A DNA stretch of 64,000 nucleotides, from the NCBI GenBank assembly GCA_943735955.1, contig OX030958.1, positions 10,281,626-10,345,625 of the forward strand, given 5' to 3'. The translations under genes were made by a program, and so were the position numbers. The first letter of the stretch is position 1. Each line of letters opens with the position of its first letter. The notes beneath the pieces were generated by a model, which saw only the letters and a list, made by a program, of their open reading frames with translations, was not told the DNA's origin and ran no database searches. Of the stretch, positions 35,486 through 50,196 are shown piece after piece. The stretch is from Piscicola geometra (taxonomy: Eukaryota > Annelida > Clitellata > Hirudinida > Piscicolidae).

Positions 35486-38400
35486 ATGAAGACGATGAAG
35501 ACGGTGAAGACGATGAAGACGGTGAAGACGATGAAGACGATGAAGACGGTGAAGACGATGAAGACGGTGAAGACGGTTAAGACGGTGAAGACGGTGAAGA
35601 CGGTGAAGACGATGAAGACGATGAAGACGGTGAAGACGGTGAAGACGATGAAGACGGTGAAGACGGTGAAGACGGTGAAGACGGTGAAGACGATGAAGAC
35701 GGTGAAGACGATGAAGACGGTGAAGACGATGAAGACGGTGAAGACGGTGAAGACGGTGAAGACGGTGAAGACGATGAAGACGGTGAAGACGATGAAGACG
35801 GTGAAGACGGTGAAGACGAACGATGAAGACGGTGAAGACGATGAAGACGATGAAAACGGTGAAGACGATGAAGACGGTGAAGACGATGAAGACGGTGAAG
35901 ACGGTGAAGACGAACGATGAAGACGATGAAGACGGTGAAGACGATGAAGACGGTGAAGACGATGAAGACGGTGAAGACGAACGATGAAGACGATGAAGAC
36001 GGTGAAGACGATGAAGACGGTGAAGACGATGAAGACGGTGAAAACGGTGAAGATGGTGAAGACGGTGAAGACGGTGAAGACGAACGATGAAGACGATGAA
36101 GACGGTGAAGACGATGAAGACGGTGAAGACGATGAAGACGATGAAGACGGTGAAGACGATGAAGACGGTGAAGACGGTGAAGACGGTGAAGACGGTGAAG
36201 ACGATGAAGACGATGAAGACGGTGAAGACGGTGAAGACGATGAAGACGGTGAAGACGGTGAAGACGGTGAAGACGGTGAAGACGGTGAAGACGATGAAGA
36301 CGGTGAAGACGATGAAGACGGTGAAGACGGTGAAGACGAACGATGAAGACGATGAAGACGGTGAAGACGATGAAGACGGTGAAGACGATGAAGACGGTGA
36401 AGACGATGAAGACGATGAAGACGATGAAGACGGTGAAGACGGTGAAGACGATGAAGACGGTGAAGACGGTGAAGACGGTGAAGACGATGAAGACGATGAA
36501 GACGATGAAGACGGTGAAGACGGTGAAGACGAACGATGAAGACGGTGAAGACGATGAAAACGGTGAAGACGATGAAGACGGTGAAGACGATGAAGACGGT
36601 GAAGACGGTGAAGACGAACGATGAAGACGATGAAGACGGTGAAGACGATGAAGACGGTGAAGACGATGAAGACGGTGAAGACGAATGATGAAGACGATGA
36701 AGACGGTGAAGACGATGAAGACGGTGAAGACGATGAAGACGGTGAAAACGGTGAAGACGGTGAAGACGGTGAAGACGAACGATGAAGACGGTGAAGACGA
36801 TGAAGACGGTGAAGACGATGAAGACGATGAAGACGGTGAAGACGATGAAGACGATGAAGACGGTGAAGACGGTGAAGACGGTGAAGACGGTGAAGACGGT
36901 GAAGACGATGAAGACGATGAAGACGGTGAAGACGGTGAAGACGATGAAGACGGTGAAGACGGTGAAGACGGTGAAGACGGTGAAGACGGTGAAGACGATG
37001 AAGACGGTGAAGACGATGAAGACGGTGAAGACGATGAAGACGGTGAAGACGTTGAAGACGAACGATGAAGACGATGAAGACGGTGAAGACGATGAAGACG
37101 GTGAAGACGGTGAAGACGGTGAAGACGAACGATGAAGACGATGAAGACGGTGAAGACGATGAAGACGGTGAAGACGATGAAAACGATGAAGACGGTGAAG
37201 ACGATGAAGACGGTGAAGACGGTTAAGACGGTGAAGACGGTAAAGACGATGAAGACGATGAAGACGGTGAAGACGGTGAAGACGATGAAGACGGTGAAGA
37301 CGGTGAAGACGGTGAAGACGGTGAAGACGATGAAGACGGTGAAGACGATGAAGACGGTGAAGACGATGAAGACGGTGAAGACGGTGAAGACGGTGAAGAC
37401 GGTGAAGACGATGAAGACGGTGAAGACGATGAAGACGGTGAAGACGATGAAGACGGTGAAGACGGTGAAGACGAACGATGAAGACGGTGAAGACGATGAA
37501 GACGATGAAAACGGTGAAGACGATGAAGACGGTGAAGACGATGAAGACGGTGAAGACGGTGAAGACGAACGATGAAGACGATGAAGACGGTGAAGACGAT
37601 GAAGACGGTGAAGACGATGAAGACGGTGAAGACGAACGATGAAGACGATGAAGACGGTGAAGACGATGAAGACGGTGAAGACGGTGAAGACGGTGAAGAC
37701 GAACGATGAAGACGATGAAGACGGTGAAGACGATGAAGACGGTGAAGACGATGAAGACGATGAAGACGGTGAAGACGATGAAGACGGTGAAGACGGTTAA
37801 GACGGTGAAGACGGTAAAGACGATGAAGACGATGAAGACGGTGAAGACGGTGAAGACGATGAAGACGGTGAAGACGGTGAAGACGGTGAAGACGGTGAAG
37901 ACGATGAAGACGGTGAAGACGATGAAGACGGTGAAGACGATGAAGACGGTGAAGACGGTGAAGACGGTGAAGACGGTGAAGACGATGAAGACGGTGAAGA
38001 CGATGAAGACGGTGAAGACGATGAAGACGGTGAAGACGGTGAAGACGAACGATGAAGACGGTGAAGACGATGAAGACGATGAAAACGGTGAAGACGATGA
38101 AGACGGTGAAGACGATGAAGACGGTGAAGACGGTGAAGACGAACGATGAAGACGATGAAGACGGTGAAGACGATGAAGACGGTGAAGACGATGAAGACGG
38201 TGAAGACGAACGATGAAGACGATGAAGACGGTGAAGACGATGAAGACGGTGAAGACGATGAAGACGGTGAAAACGGTGAAGACGGTGAAGACGGTGAAGA
38301 CAGTGAAGACGAACGATGAAGACGATGAAGACGGTGAAGACGATGAAGACGGTGAAGACGATGAAGACGATGAAGACGGTGAAGACGATGAAGACGGTGA

Positions 38401-41400
38401 AGACGGTGAAGACGGTGAAGACGGTGAAGACGATGAAGACGATGAAGACGGTGAAGACGGTGAAGACGATGAAGACGGTGAAGACGGTGAAGACGGTGAA
38501 GTCGGTGAAGACGGTGAAGACGATGAAGACGGTGAAGACGATGAAGACGGTGAAGACGGTGAAGACGAACGATGAAGACGATGAAGACGGTGAAGACGAT
38601 GAAGACGGTGAAGACGGTGAAGACGATGAAGACGATGAAGACGATGAAGACGGTGAAGACGGTGAAGACGATGAAGACGGTGAAGACGGTGAAGACGGTG
38701 AAGACGATGAAGACGATGAAGACGATGAAGACGGTGAAGACGATGAAGACGGTGAAGACGGAGAAGACGATGAAGACGGTGAAGACGGTGAAGACGATGA
38801 AGACGGTGAAGACGGTGAAGACGATGAAGACGGTGAAGACGATGAAGACGGTGAAGACGGTGAAGACGAACGATGAAGACGATGAAGACGGTGAAGACGA
38901 TGAAGACGGTAAAGACGATGAAGACGATGAAGACGATGAAGACGGTGAAGACGATGAAGACGGTGAAGACGATGAAGACGATGAAGACGAACGATGAAGA
39001 CGATGAAGACGGTGAAGACGATGAAGACGGTGAAGACGATGAAGACGGTGAAAACGGTGAAGACGGTGAAGACGGTGAAGACGAACGATGAAGACGGTGA
39101 AGACGATGAAGACGGTGAAGACGATGAAGACGATGAAGACGGTGAAGACGATGAAGACGGTGAAGACGGTGAAGACGGTGAAGACGGTGAAGACGGTGAA
39201 GACGATGAAGACGATGAAGACGGTGAAGACGGTGAAGACGATGAAGACGGTGAAGACGGTGAAGACGGTGAAGACGATGAAGACGGTGAAGACGATGAAG
39301 ACGGTGAAGACGGTGAAGACGGTGAAGACGAACGATGAAGACGATGAAGACGGTGAAGACGATGAAGACGGTGAAGACGATGAAGACGATGAAGACGGTG
39401 AAGACGATGAAGACGGTGAAGACGGTGAAGACGGTGAAGACGGTGAAGACGGTGAAGACGATGAAGACGATGAAGACGGTGAAGACGGTGAAGACGATGA
39501 AGACGGTGAAGACGGTGAAGACGGTGAAGACGATGAAGACGGTGAAGACGATGAAGACGGTGAAGACGGTGAAGACGGTGAAGACGAACGATGAAGACGA
39601 TGAAGACGGTGAAGACGATGAAGACGGTGAAGACGATGAAGACGATGAAGACGGTGAAGACGATGAAGACGGTGAAGACGGTTAAGACGGTGAAGACGGT
39701 GAAGACGATGAAGACGATGAAGACGGTGAAGACGGTGAAGACGATGAAGACGGTGAAGACGGTGAAGACGGTGAAGACGATGAAGACGGTGAAGACGATG
39801 AAGACGGTGAAGACGATGAAGACGGTGAAGACGGTGAAGACGGTGAAGACGGTGAAGACGGTGAAGACGATGAAGACGGTGAAGACGATGAAGACGGTGA
39901 AGACGGTGAAGACGATGAAGACGGTGAAGACGGTGAAGACGAACGATGAAGACGATGAAGACGGTGAAGACGATGAAGACGGTGAAGACGATGAAGACGG
40001 TGAAGACGAACGATGAAGACGATGAAGACGGTGAAGACGATGAAGACGGTGAAGACGGTGAAGACGATGAAGACGGTGAAAACGGTGAAGACGGTGAAGA
40101 CGGTGAAGACGGTGAAGACGAACGATGAAGACGATGAAGACGGTGAAGACGATGAAGACGGTGAAGACGATGAAGACGATGAAGACGGTGAAGACGATGA
40201 AGACGGTGAAGACGGTGAAGACGGTGAAGACGGTGAAGACGATGAAGACGATGAAGACGGTGAAGACGGTGAAGACGATGAAGACGGTGAAGACGGTGAA
40301 GACGGTGAAGACGGTGAAGACGGTGAAGACGATGAAGACGGTGAAGACGATGAAGACGGTGAAGACGGTGAAGACGAACGATGAAGACGATGAAGACGGT
40401 GAAGACGATGAAGACGGTGAAGACGATGAAGACGATGAAGACGATGAAGACGGTGAAGACGGTGAAGACGATGAAGACGGTGAAGACGGTGAAGACGATG
40501 AAGACGATGAAGACGATGAAGACGGTGAAGACGATGAAGACGGTGAAGACGGTGAAGACGATGAAGACGGTGAAGACGGTGAAGACGATGAAGACGGTGA
40601 AGACGGTGAAGACGATGAAGACGGTGAAGACGATGAAGACGGTGAAGACGGTGAAGACGAACGATGAAGACGATGAAGACGGTGAAGACGATGAAGACGG
40701 TAAAGACGATGAAGACGATGAAGACGATGAAGACGATGAAGACGGTGAAGACGATGAAGACGGTGAAGACGATGAAGACGGTGAAAACGGTGAAGACGGT
40801 GAAGACGGTGAAGACGAACGATGAAGACGGTGAAGACGATGAAGACGGTGAAGACGATGAAGACGATGAAGACGGTGAAGACGATGAAGACGGTGAAGAC
40901 GGTGAAGACGGTGAAGACGGTGAAGACGGTGAAGACGATGAAGACGATGAAGACGGTGAAGACGGTGAAGACGATGAAGACGGTGAAGACGGTGAAGACG
41001 GTGAAGACGGTGAAGACGGTGAAAACGATGAAGACGGTGAAGACGATGAAGACGGTGAAGACGATGAAGACGGTGAAGACGTTGAAGACGAACGATGAAG
41101 ACGGTGAAGACGATGAAGACGGTGAAGACGGTGAAGACGGTGAAGACGAACGATGAAGACGATGAAGACGGTGAAGACGATGAAGACGGTGAAGACGATG
41201 AAGACGATGAAGACGGTGAAGACGATGAAGACGGTGAAGACGGTTAAGACGGTGAAGACGGTGAAGACGATGAAGACGATGAAGACGGTGAAGACGGTGA
41301 AGACGATGAAGACGGTGAAGACGGTGAAGACGGTGAAGACGATGAAGACGGTGAAGACGATGAAGACGGTGAAGACGATGAAGACGGTGAAGACGGTGAA

Positions 41401-43400
41401 GACGGTGAAGACGGTGAAGACGATGAAGACGGTGAAGACGATGAAGACGGTGAAGACGGTGAAGACGATGAAGACGGTGAAGACGGTGAAGACGAACGAT
41501 GAAGACGATGAAGACGGAGAAGACGATGAAGACGGTGAAGACGATGAAGACGGTGAAGACGATGAAGACGGTGAAGACGGTGAAGACGGTGAAGACGGTG
41601 AAGACGATGAAGACGGTGAAGACGATGAAGACGGTGAAGACGGTGAAGACGATGAAGACGGTGAAGACGGTGAAGACGAACGATGAAGACGATGAAGACG
41701 GTGAAGACGATGAAGACGGTGAAGACGATGAAGACGGTGAAGACGAACGATGAAGACGATGAAGACGGTGAAGACGATGAAGACGGTGAAGACGGTGAAG
41801 ACGATGAAGACGGTGAAAACGGTGAAGACGGTGAAGACGGTGAAGACGGTGAAGACGAACGATGAAGACGATGAAGACGGTGAAGACGATGAAGACGGTG
41901 AAGACGATGAAGACGATGAAGACGGTGAAGACGATGAAGACGGTGAAGACGGTGAAGACGGTGAAGACGGTGAAGACGATGAAGACGATGAAGACGGTGA
42001 AGACGGTGAAGACGATGAAGACGGTGAAGACGGTGAAGACGGTGAAGACGGTGAAGACGGTGAAGACGATGAAGACGGTGAAGACGATGAAGACGGTGAA
42101 GACGGTGAAGACGAACGATGAAGACGATGAAGACGGTGAAGACGATGAAGACGGTGAAGACGATGAAGACGATGAAGACGATGAAGACGGTGAAGACGGT
42201 GAAGACGATGAAGACGGTGAAGACGGTGAAGACGGTGAAGACGATGAAGACGATGAAGACGATGAAGACGGTGAAGACGATGAAGACGGTGAAGACGGAG
42301 AAGACGATGAAGACGGTGAAGACGGTGAAGACGATGAAGACGGTGAAGACGGTGAAGACGATGAAGACGGTGAAGACGATGAAGACGGTGAAGACGGTGA
42401 AGACGAACGATGAAGACGATGAAGACGGTGAAGACGATGAAGACGGTAAAGACGATGAAGACGATGAAGACGATGAAGACGGTGAAGACGGTGAAGACGG
42501 TGAAGACGGTGAAGACGGTGAAGACGAACGATGAAGACGATGAAGACGGTGAAGACGATGAAGACGGTGAAGACGATGAAGACGGTGAAGACGATGAAGA
42601 CGGTGAAGACGGTGAAGACGGTGAAGACGATGAAGACGATGAAGACGGTGAAGACGGTGAATACGATGAAGACGGTAAAGACGGAGAAGACGATGAAGAC
42701 GGTGAAGACGGTGAAGACGATGAAGACGGTGAAGACGATGAAGACGGTGAAGACGAACGATGAAGACGATGAAGACGGTGAAGACGATGAAGACGGTAAA
42801 GACGATGAAGACGATGAAGACGATGAAGACGATGAAGACGGTGAAGACGGTGAAGACGAACGATGAAGACGATGAAGACGGTGAAGACGATGAAGACGGT
42901 GAAGACGATGAAGACGATGAAGACAGTGAAGACGATGAAGACGGTGAAGACGGTGAAGACGGTGAAGACGGTGAAGACGATGAAGACGATGAAGACGATG
43001 AAGACGGTGAAGACGGTGAAGACGAACGATGAAGACGATGAAGACGGTGAAGACGATGAAGACGGTGAAGACGATGAAGACGATGAAGACAGTGAAGACG
43101 ATGAAGACGGTGAAGACGGTGAAGACGGTGAAGACGGTGAAGACGATGAAGACGATGAAGACGGTGAAGACGGTGAAGACGATGAAGACGGTGAAGACGG
43201 TGAAGATGGTGAAGACGGTGAAGACGGTGAAGACGATGAAGACGATGAAGACGGTGAAGACGATGAAGACGGTGAAGACGGAGAAGACGATGAAGACGGT
43301 GAAGACGGTGAAGACGATGAAGACGGTGAAGACGGTGAAGACGATGAAGACGGTGAAGACGATGAAGACGGTGAAGACGGTGAAGACGAACGATGAAGAC
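35486..43400 (+). repeat. Nested HOR units with offsets of 574, 1737, 1809 and 2229 bp
   Basis: Marks 37132 and 37706 begin similar blocks 574 bp apart, both with GGTTAAGACGG followed by GGTAAAGACG. Marks 35984, 36087 and 36343 recur at +2229 (38213, 38316, 38572); 38316 and 38572 recur at +1809 (40125, 40381) and again at +1737 (41862, 42118). The GACGGAGAAGACGATG variant recurs with them (near 38759, 42296, 43279). Boundaries between units are not clean, so this entry describes a zone rather than one exact unit. Confidence 0.75.
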
Positions 43401-44851
43401 GATGAAGACGGTGAAGACGATGAAGACGGTAAAGACGATGAAGACAATGAAGACGATGAAGACGGTGAAGACGGTGAAGACGGTGAAGACGGTGAAGACG
43501 GTGAAGACGAACGATGAAGACGATGAAGACGGTGAAGACGATGAAGACGGTGAAGACGGAGAAGACGATGAAGACGGTGAAGACGGTGAAGACGATGAAG
43601 ACGGTGAAGACGGTGAAGACGATGAAGACGGTGAAGACGATGAAGACGGTGAAGACGAACGATGAAGACGATGAAGACGGTGAAGACGATGAAGACGGTA
43701 AAGACGATGAAGACGATGAAGACGATGAAGACGGTGAAGACGGTGAAGACGGTGAAGACGGTTAAGACTGTGAAGACGAACGATGAAGACGATGAAGACG
43801 GTGAAGACGATGAAGACGGTGAAGACGGTGAAGACGATGAAGACGATGAAGACGATGAAGACGGTGAAGACGATGAAGACGGTGAAGACGATGAAGACGA
43901 TGAAGACGGTGAAGACGATGAAGACGGTGAAGACGGTGAAGACGGTTAAGACGGTGAAGACGATGAAGACGATGAAGACGGTGAAGACGGTGAAGACGAT
44001 GAAGACGGTGAAGACGGTGAAGACGGTGAAGACGATGAAGACGGTGAAGACGATGAAGACGATGAAGACGGTGAAGACGGTGGAGACGGTGAAGACGGTG
44101 AAGACGGTGAAGACGGTGAAGACGGTGAAGACGATGAAGACGATGAAGACGGTGAAGACGGAGAAGACGATGAAGACGGTGAAGACGGTGAAGACGGTGA
44201 AGACGATGAAGACGGTGAAGACGGTGAAGACGATGAAGACGGTGAAGACGATGAAGACGGTGAAGACGGTGAAGACGAACGATGAAGACGATGAAGACGG
44301 TGAAGACGATGAAGACGATGAAGACGAACGATGAAGACGATGAAGACGGTGAAGACGGTGAAGACGGTGAAGACGGTGAAGACGGTGAAGACGAACGATG
44401 AAGACGATGAAGACGGTGAAGACGATGAAGACGGTGAAGACGATGAAGACGATGAAGACGGTGAAGACGATGAAGACGGTGAAGACGGTTAAGACGGTGA
44501 AGACGGTGAAGACGATGAAGACGATGAAGACGGTGAAGACGGTGAAGACGATGAAGACGGTGAAGACGGTGAAGACGGTGAAGACGATGAAGACGGTGAA
44601 GACAATGAAGACGGTGAAGACGATGAAGACGGTGAAGACGGTGAAGACGATGAAGACGATGAAGACGGTGAAGACGATGAAGACGGTGAAGACGATGAAG
44701 ACGATGAAGACGGTGAAGACGATGAAGACGGTGAAGACGGAGAAGACGATGAAGACGGTGAAGACGGTGAAGACGATGAAGACGGTGAAGACGGTGAAGA
44801 CGATGAAGACGGTGAAGACGATGAAGACGGTGAAGACGGTGAAGACGAACG

Positions 44852-47377
44852 ATGAAGACGATGAAGACGGTGAAGACGATGAAGACGGTGAAGACGATGA
44901 AGACGATGAAGACGATGAAGACGATGAAGACGGTGAAGACGGTGAAGACGGTGAAGACGGTGAAGACGGTGAAGACGAACGATGAAGACGATGAAGACGG
45001 TGAAGACGATGAAGACGGTGAAGACGGTGAAGACGATGAAGACGATGAAGACGATGAAGACGGTGAAGACGATGAAGACGGTGAAGACGATGAAGACGAT
45101 GAAGACGGTGAAGACGATGAAGACGGTGAAGACGGTGAAGACGGTGAAGACGGTGAAGACGATGAAGACGATGAAGACGGTGAAGACGGTGAAGACGATG
45201 AAGACGGTGAAGACGGTGAAGACGGTGAAGACGATGAAGACGGTGAAGACGATGAAGACGGTGAAGACGATGAAGACGGTGAAGACGATGAAGACGGTGA
45301 AGACGAACGATGAAGACGATGAAGACGGTGAAGACGATGAAGACGGTGAAGACGAACGATGAAGACGATGAAGACGGTGAAGACGATGAAGACGGTGAAG
45401 ACGATGAAGACGATGAAGACGGTGAAGACGGTGAAGACGGTGAAGACGGTGAAGACGGTGAAGACGGTGAAGACGGTGAAGACGATGAAGACGATGAAGA
45501 CGGTGAAGACGGAGAAGACGATGAAGACGGTGAAGACGGTGAAGACGATGAAGACGGTGAAGACGGTGAAGACGATGAAGACGGTGAAGACGGTTAAGAC
45601 GGTGAAGACGGTGAAGACGATGAAGACGATGAAGACGGTGAAGACGGTGAAGACGATGAAGACGGTGAAGACGGTGATGACGGTGAAGACGATGAAGACG
45701 GTGAAGACGATGAAGACGGTGAAGACGATGAAGACGGTGAAGACGGTGAAGACGGTGAAGACGGTTAAGACGGTGAAGACGGTGAAGACGATGAAGACGA
45801 TGAAGACGGTGAAGACGGTGAAGACGATGAAGACGGTGAAGACGGTGAAGACGGTGAAGACGATGAAGACGGTGAAGACAATGAAGACGGTGAAGACGAT
45901 GAAGACGGTGAAGACGGTGAAGACGGTGAAGACGATGAAGACGATGAAGACGGTGAAGACGATGAAGACGGTGAAGACGATGAAGACGATGAAGACGGTG
46001 AAGACGATGAAGACGGTGAAGACGGAGAAGACGATGAAGACGGTGAAGACGGTGAAGACGATGAAGACGGTGAAGACGGTGAAGACGATGAAGACGGTGA
46101 AGACGATGAAGACGGTGAAGACGGTGAAGACGAACGATGAAGACGATGAAGACGGTGAAGACGATGAAGACGGTGAAGACGATGAAGACGATGAAGACGA
46201 TGAAGACGATGAAGACGGTGAAGACGGTGAAGACGGTGAAGACGGTGAAGACGGTGAAGACGGTGAAGACGAACGGTGAAGACGATGAAGACGGTGAAGA
46301 CGATGAAGACGGTGAAGACGGTGAAGACGATGAAGACGATGAAGACGGTGAAGACGATGAAGACGGTGAAGACGATGAAGACGATGAAGACGGTGAAGAC
46401 GATGAAGACGGTGAAGACGGTGAAGACGGTGAAGACGGTGAAGACGATGAAGACGATGAAGACGGTGAAGACGGTGAAGACGATGAAGACGGTGAAGACG
46501 GTGAAGACGGTGAAGACGATGAAGACGGTGAAGACGATGAAGACGGTGAAGACGATGAAGACGGTGAAGACGATGAAGACGGTGAAGACGATGAAGACAG
46601 TGAAGACGGTGAAGACGAACGATGAAGACGATGAAGACGGTGAAGACGATGAAGACGGTGAAGACGAACGATGAAGACGATGAAGACGGTGAAGACGATG
46701 AAGACGGTGAAGACGATGAAGACGATGAAGACGGTGAAGACGGTGAAGACGGTGAAGACGGTGAAGACGGTGAAGACGGTGAAGACGGTGAAGACGATGA
46801 AGACGATGAAGACGGTGAAGACGGAGAAGACGATGAAGACGGTGAAGACGGTGAAGACGGTGAAGACGATGAAGACGGTGAAGACGGTGAAGACGATGAA
46901 GACGGTGAAGACGGTTAAGACGGTGAAGACGGTGAAGACGATGAAGACGATGAAGACGGTGAAGACGGTGAAGACGATGAAGACGGTGAAGACGGTGAAG
47001 ACGGTGAAGACGATGAAGACGGTGAAGACGATGAAGACGGTGAAGACGATGAAGACGGTGAAGACGGTGAAGACGGTGAAGACGATGAAGACGGTGAAGA
47101 CGGTGAAGACGATGAAGACGGTGAAGACGATGAAGACGGTGAAGACGATGAAGACGGTGAAGACGGTGAAGACGGTGAAGACGATGAAGACGGTGAAGAC
47201 GATGAAGACGATGAAGACGGTGAAGACGATGAAGACGGTGAAGACGGAGAAGACGATGAAGACGGTGAAAACGGTGAAGACGATGAAGACGGTGAAGACG
47301 GTGAAGACGATGAAGACGGTGAAGACGATGAAGACGGTGAAGACGATGAAGACGGTGAAGACGGTGAAGACGAACGA
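44852..47377 (+). repeat. About 1.3-kb HOR pair
   Basis: Marks 44852 and 44982 recur at 46137 and 46276 (offsets 1285, 1294); marks 45310 and 45359 recur at 46622 and 46671 (offset 1312). The 49-bp spacing of the last two is the shortest mark interval I saw (five monomers plus 4). The mark at 46276 is altered to GAACGGTG in the second copy. Confidence 0.78.
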
Positions 47378-50196
47378 TGAAGACGATGAAGACGGTGAAG
47401 ACGATGAAGACGGTGAAGACGATGAAGACGATGAAGACGATGAAGACGATGAAGACGGTGAAGACGGTGAAGACGGTTAAGACGGTGAAGACGAACGATG
47501 AAGACGGTGAAGACGATGAAGACGGTGAAGACGGAGAAAACGATGAAGACGGTGAAGACGGTGAAGACGATGAAGACGGTGAAGACGGTGAAGACGATGA
47601 AGACGGTGAAGACGATGAAGACGTTGAAGACGGTGAAGACGAACGATGAAGACGATGAAGACGGTGAAGACGATGAAGACGGTGAAGACGATGAAGACGA
47701 TGAAGACGATGAAGACGATGAAGACGGTGAAGACGGTGAAGACGGTGAAGACGGTTAAGACGGTGAAGACGAACGATGAAGACGATGAAGACGGTGAAGA
47801 CGATGAAGACGGTGAAGACGGTGAAGACGATGAAGACGATGAAGACGGTGAAGACGGTGAAGACGATGAAGACGGTGAAGACGATGAAGACGATGAAGAC
47901 GGTGAAGACGATGAAGACGGTGAAGACGGTGAAGACGGTGAAGACGGTGAAGACGATGAAGACGATGAAGACGGTGAAGACGGTGAAGACGATGAAGACG
48001 GTGAAGACGGTGAAGACGGTGAAGACGATGAAGACGGTGAAGACGATGAAGACGATGAAGACGGTGAAGACGGTGAAGACGGTGAAGACGGTGAAGACGG
48101 TGAAGACGGTGAAGACGGTGAAGACGGTGAAGACGAACGATGAAGACGATGGAGACCTTGAAGACGATGAAGACGATGAAGACGATGAAGACGATGAAGA
48201 CGGTGAAGACGGTGAAGACGGTGAAGACGGTGAAGACGGTGAAGACGAACGATGAAGACGATGAAGACGGTGAAGACGATGAAGACGGTGAAGACGATGA
48301 AGACGATGAAGACGGTGAAGACGATGAAGACGGTGAAGACGGTGAAGACGGTGAAGACGGTGAAGACGATGAAGACGATGAAGACGGTGAAGACGGTGAA
48401 GACGATGAAGACGGTGAAGACGGTGAAGACGGTGAAGACGATGAAGACGGTGAAGACAATGAAGACGGTGAAGACGATGAAGACGGTGAAGACGATGAAG
48501 ACGATGAAGACGGTGAAGACGATGAAGACGGTGAAGACGGAGAAGACGATGAAGACGGTGAAGACGGTGAAGACGATGAAGACGGTGAAGACGGTGAAGA
48601 CGATGAAGACGGTGAAGACGATGAAGACGGTGAAGACGGTGAAGACGAACGATGAAGACGATGAAGACGGTGAAGACGATGAAGACGGTGAAGACGATGA
48701 AGACGATGAAGACGATGAAGACGATGAAGACGGTGAAGACGGTGAAGACGGTGAAGACGGTGAAGACGGTGAAGACGGTGAAGACGGTGAAGACGGTGAA
48801 GACGAACGATGAAGACGATGAAGACGGTGAAGACGATGAAGATTGTGAAGACGGTGAAGACGATGAAGACGATGAAGACGATGAAGACGGTGAAGACGAT
48901 GAAGACGGTGAAGACGATGAAGACGATGAAGACGGTGAAGACGATGAAGACGGTGAAGACGGTGAAGACGGTGAAGACGGTGAAGACGATGAAGACGATG
49001 AAGACGGTGAAGACGGTGAAGACGATGAAGACGGTGAAGACGATGAAGACGGTGAAGACGGTGAAGACGAACGATGAAGACGATGAAGACGGTGAAGACG
49101 ATGAAGATGATGAAGACGGTGAAGACGGTGAAGACGGTGAAGACGGTGAAGACGGTGAAGACGGTGAAGACGGTGAAGACGATGAAGACGATGAAGACGG
49201 TGAAAACGGAGAAGACGATGAAGACGGTGAAGACGGTGAAGACGATGAAGACGGTGAAGACGGTGAAGACGATGAAGACGGTGAAGACGATGAAGACGGT
49301 GAAGACGGTGAAGACGGTGAAGACGAACGATGAAGACGATGAAGACGGTGAAGACGATGAAGACGATGAAGACGATGAAGACGATGAAGACGGTGAAGAC
49401 GGTGAAGACGGTGAAGACGGTGAAGACGGTGAAGACGGTGAAGACGAACGATGAAGACGATGAAGACGGTGAAGACGATGAAGACGATGAAGACGGTGAA
49501 GACGATGAAGACGATGAAGACGGTGAAGACGATGAAGACGGTGAAGACGGTTAAGACGGTGAAGATGGTGAAGACGATGAAGACGGTGAAGACGATGAAG
49601 ACGGTGAAGACGGTTAAGACAGTGAAGACGGTGAAGACGATGAAGACGATGAAGACGATGAAGACGGTGAAGACGGTGAAGACGGTGAAGACGGTGAAGA
49701 CGGTGAAGACGGTGAAGACGATGAAGACGGTGAAGACGATGAAGACGGTGAAGACGATGAAGACGGTGAAGACGGTGAAGACGGTGAAGACGATGAAGAC
49801 GATGAAGACGGTGAAGACGGTGAAGACGGTGAAGACGGTGAAGATGGTGAAGACGAACGATGAAGACGATGAAGACGGTGAAGACGATGAAGACGGTGAA
49901 GACGGTGAAGACGATGAAGACGATGAAGACGATGAAGACGGTGAAGACGACGAAGACGGTGAAGACGATGAAGACGATGAAGACGGTGAAGACGATGAAG
50001 ACGGTGAAGACGGTGAAGACGGTGAAGACGGTGAAGACGATGAAGACGATGAAGACGGTGAAGACGGTGAAGACGATGAAGACGGTGAAGACGGTGAAGA
50101 CGGTGAAGACGATGAAGACGGTGAAGACTATGAAGACGGTGAAGACGATGAAGACGGTGAAGACGATGAAGACGGTGAAGACGGTGAAGACGAACG

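Noticed and set aside
45359..46279. Longest plus-strand frame (306 residues of KTMKTV units, then acidic units)
   Set aside because: Pure satellite; the start is the ATG of a mark and the stop is the TGA of the next mark. Hundreds of equivalent frames exist.
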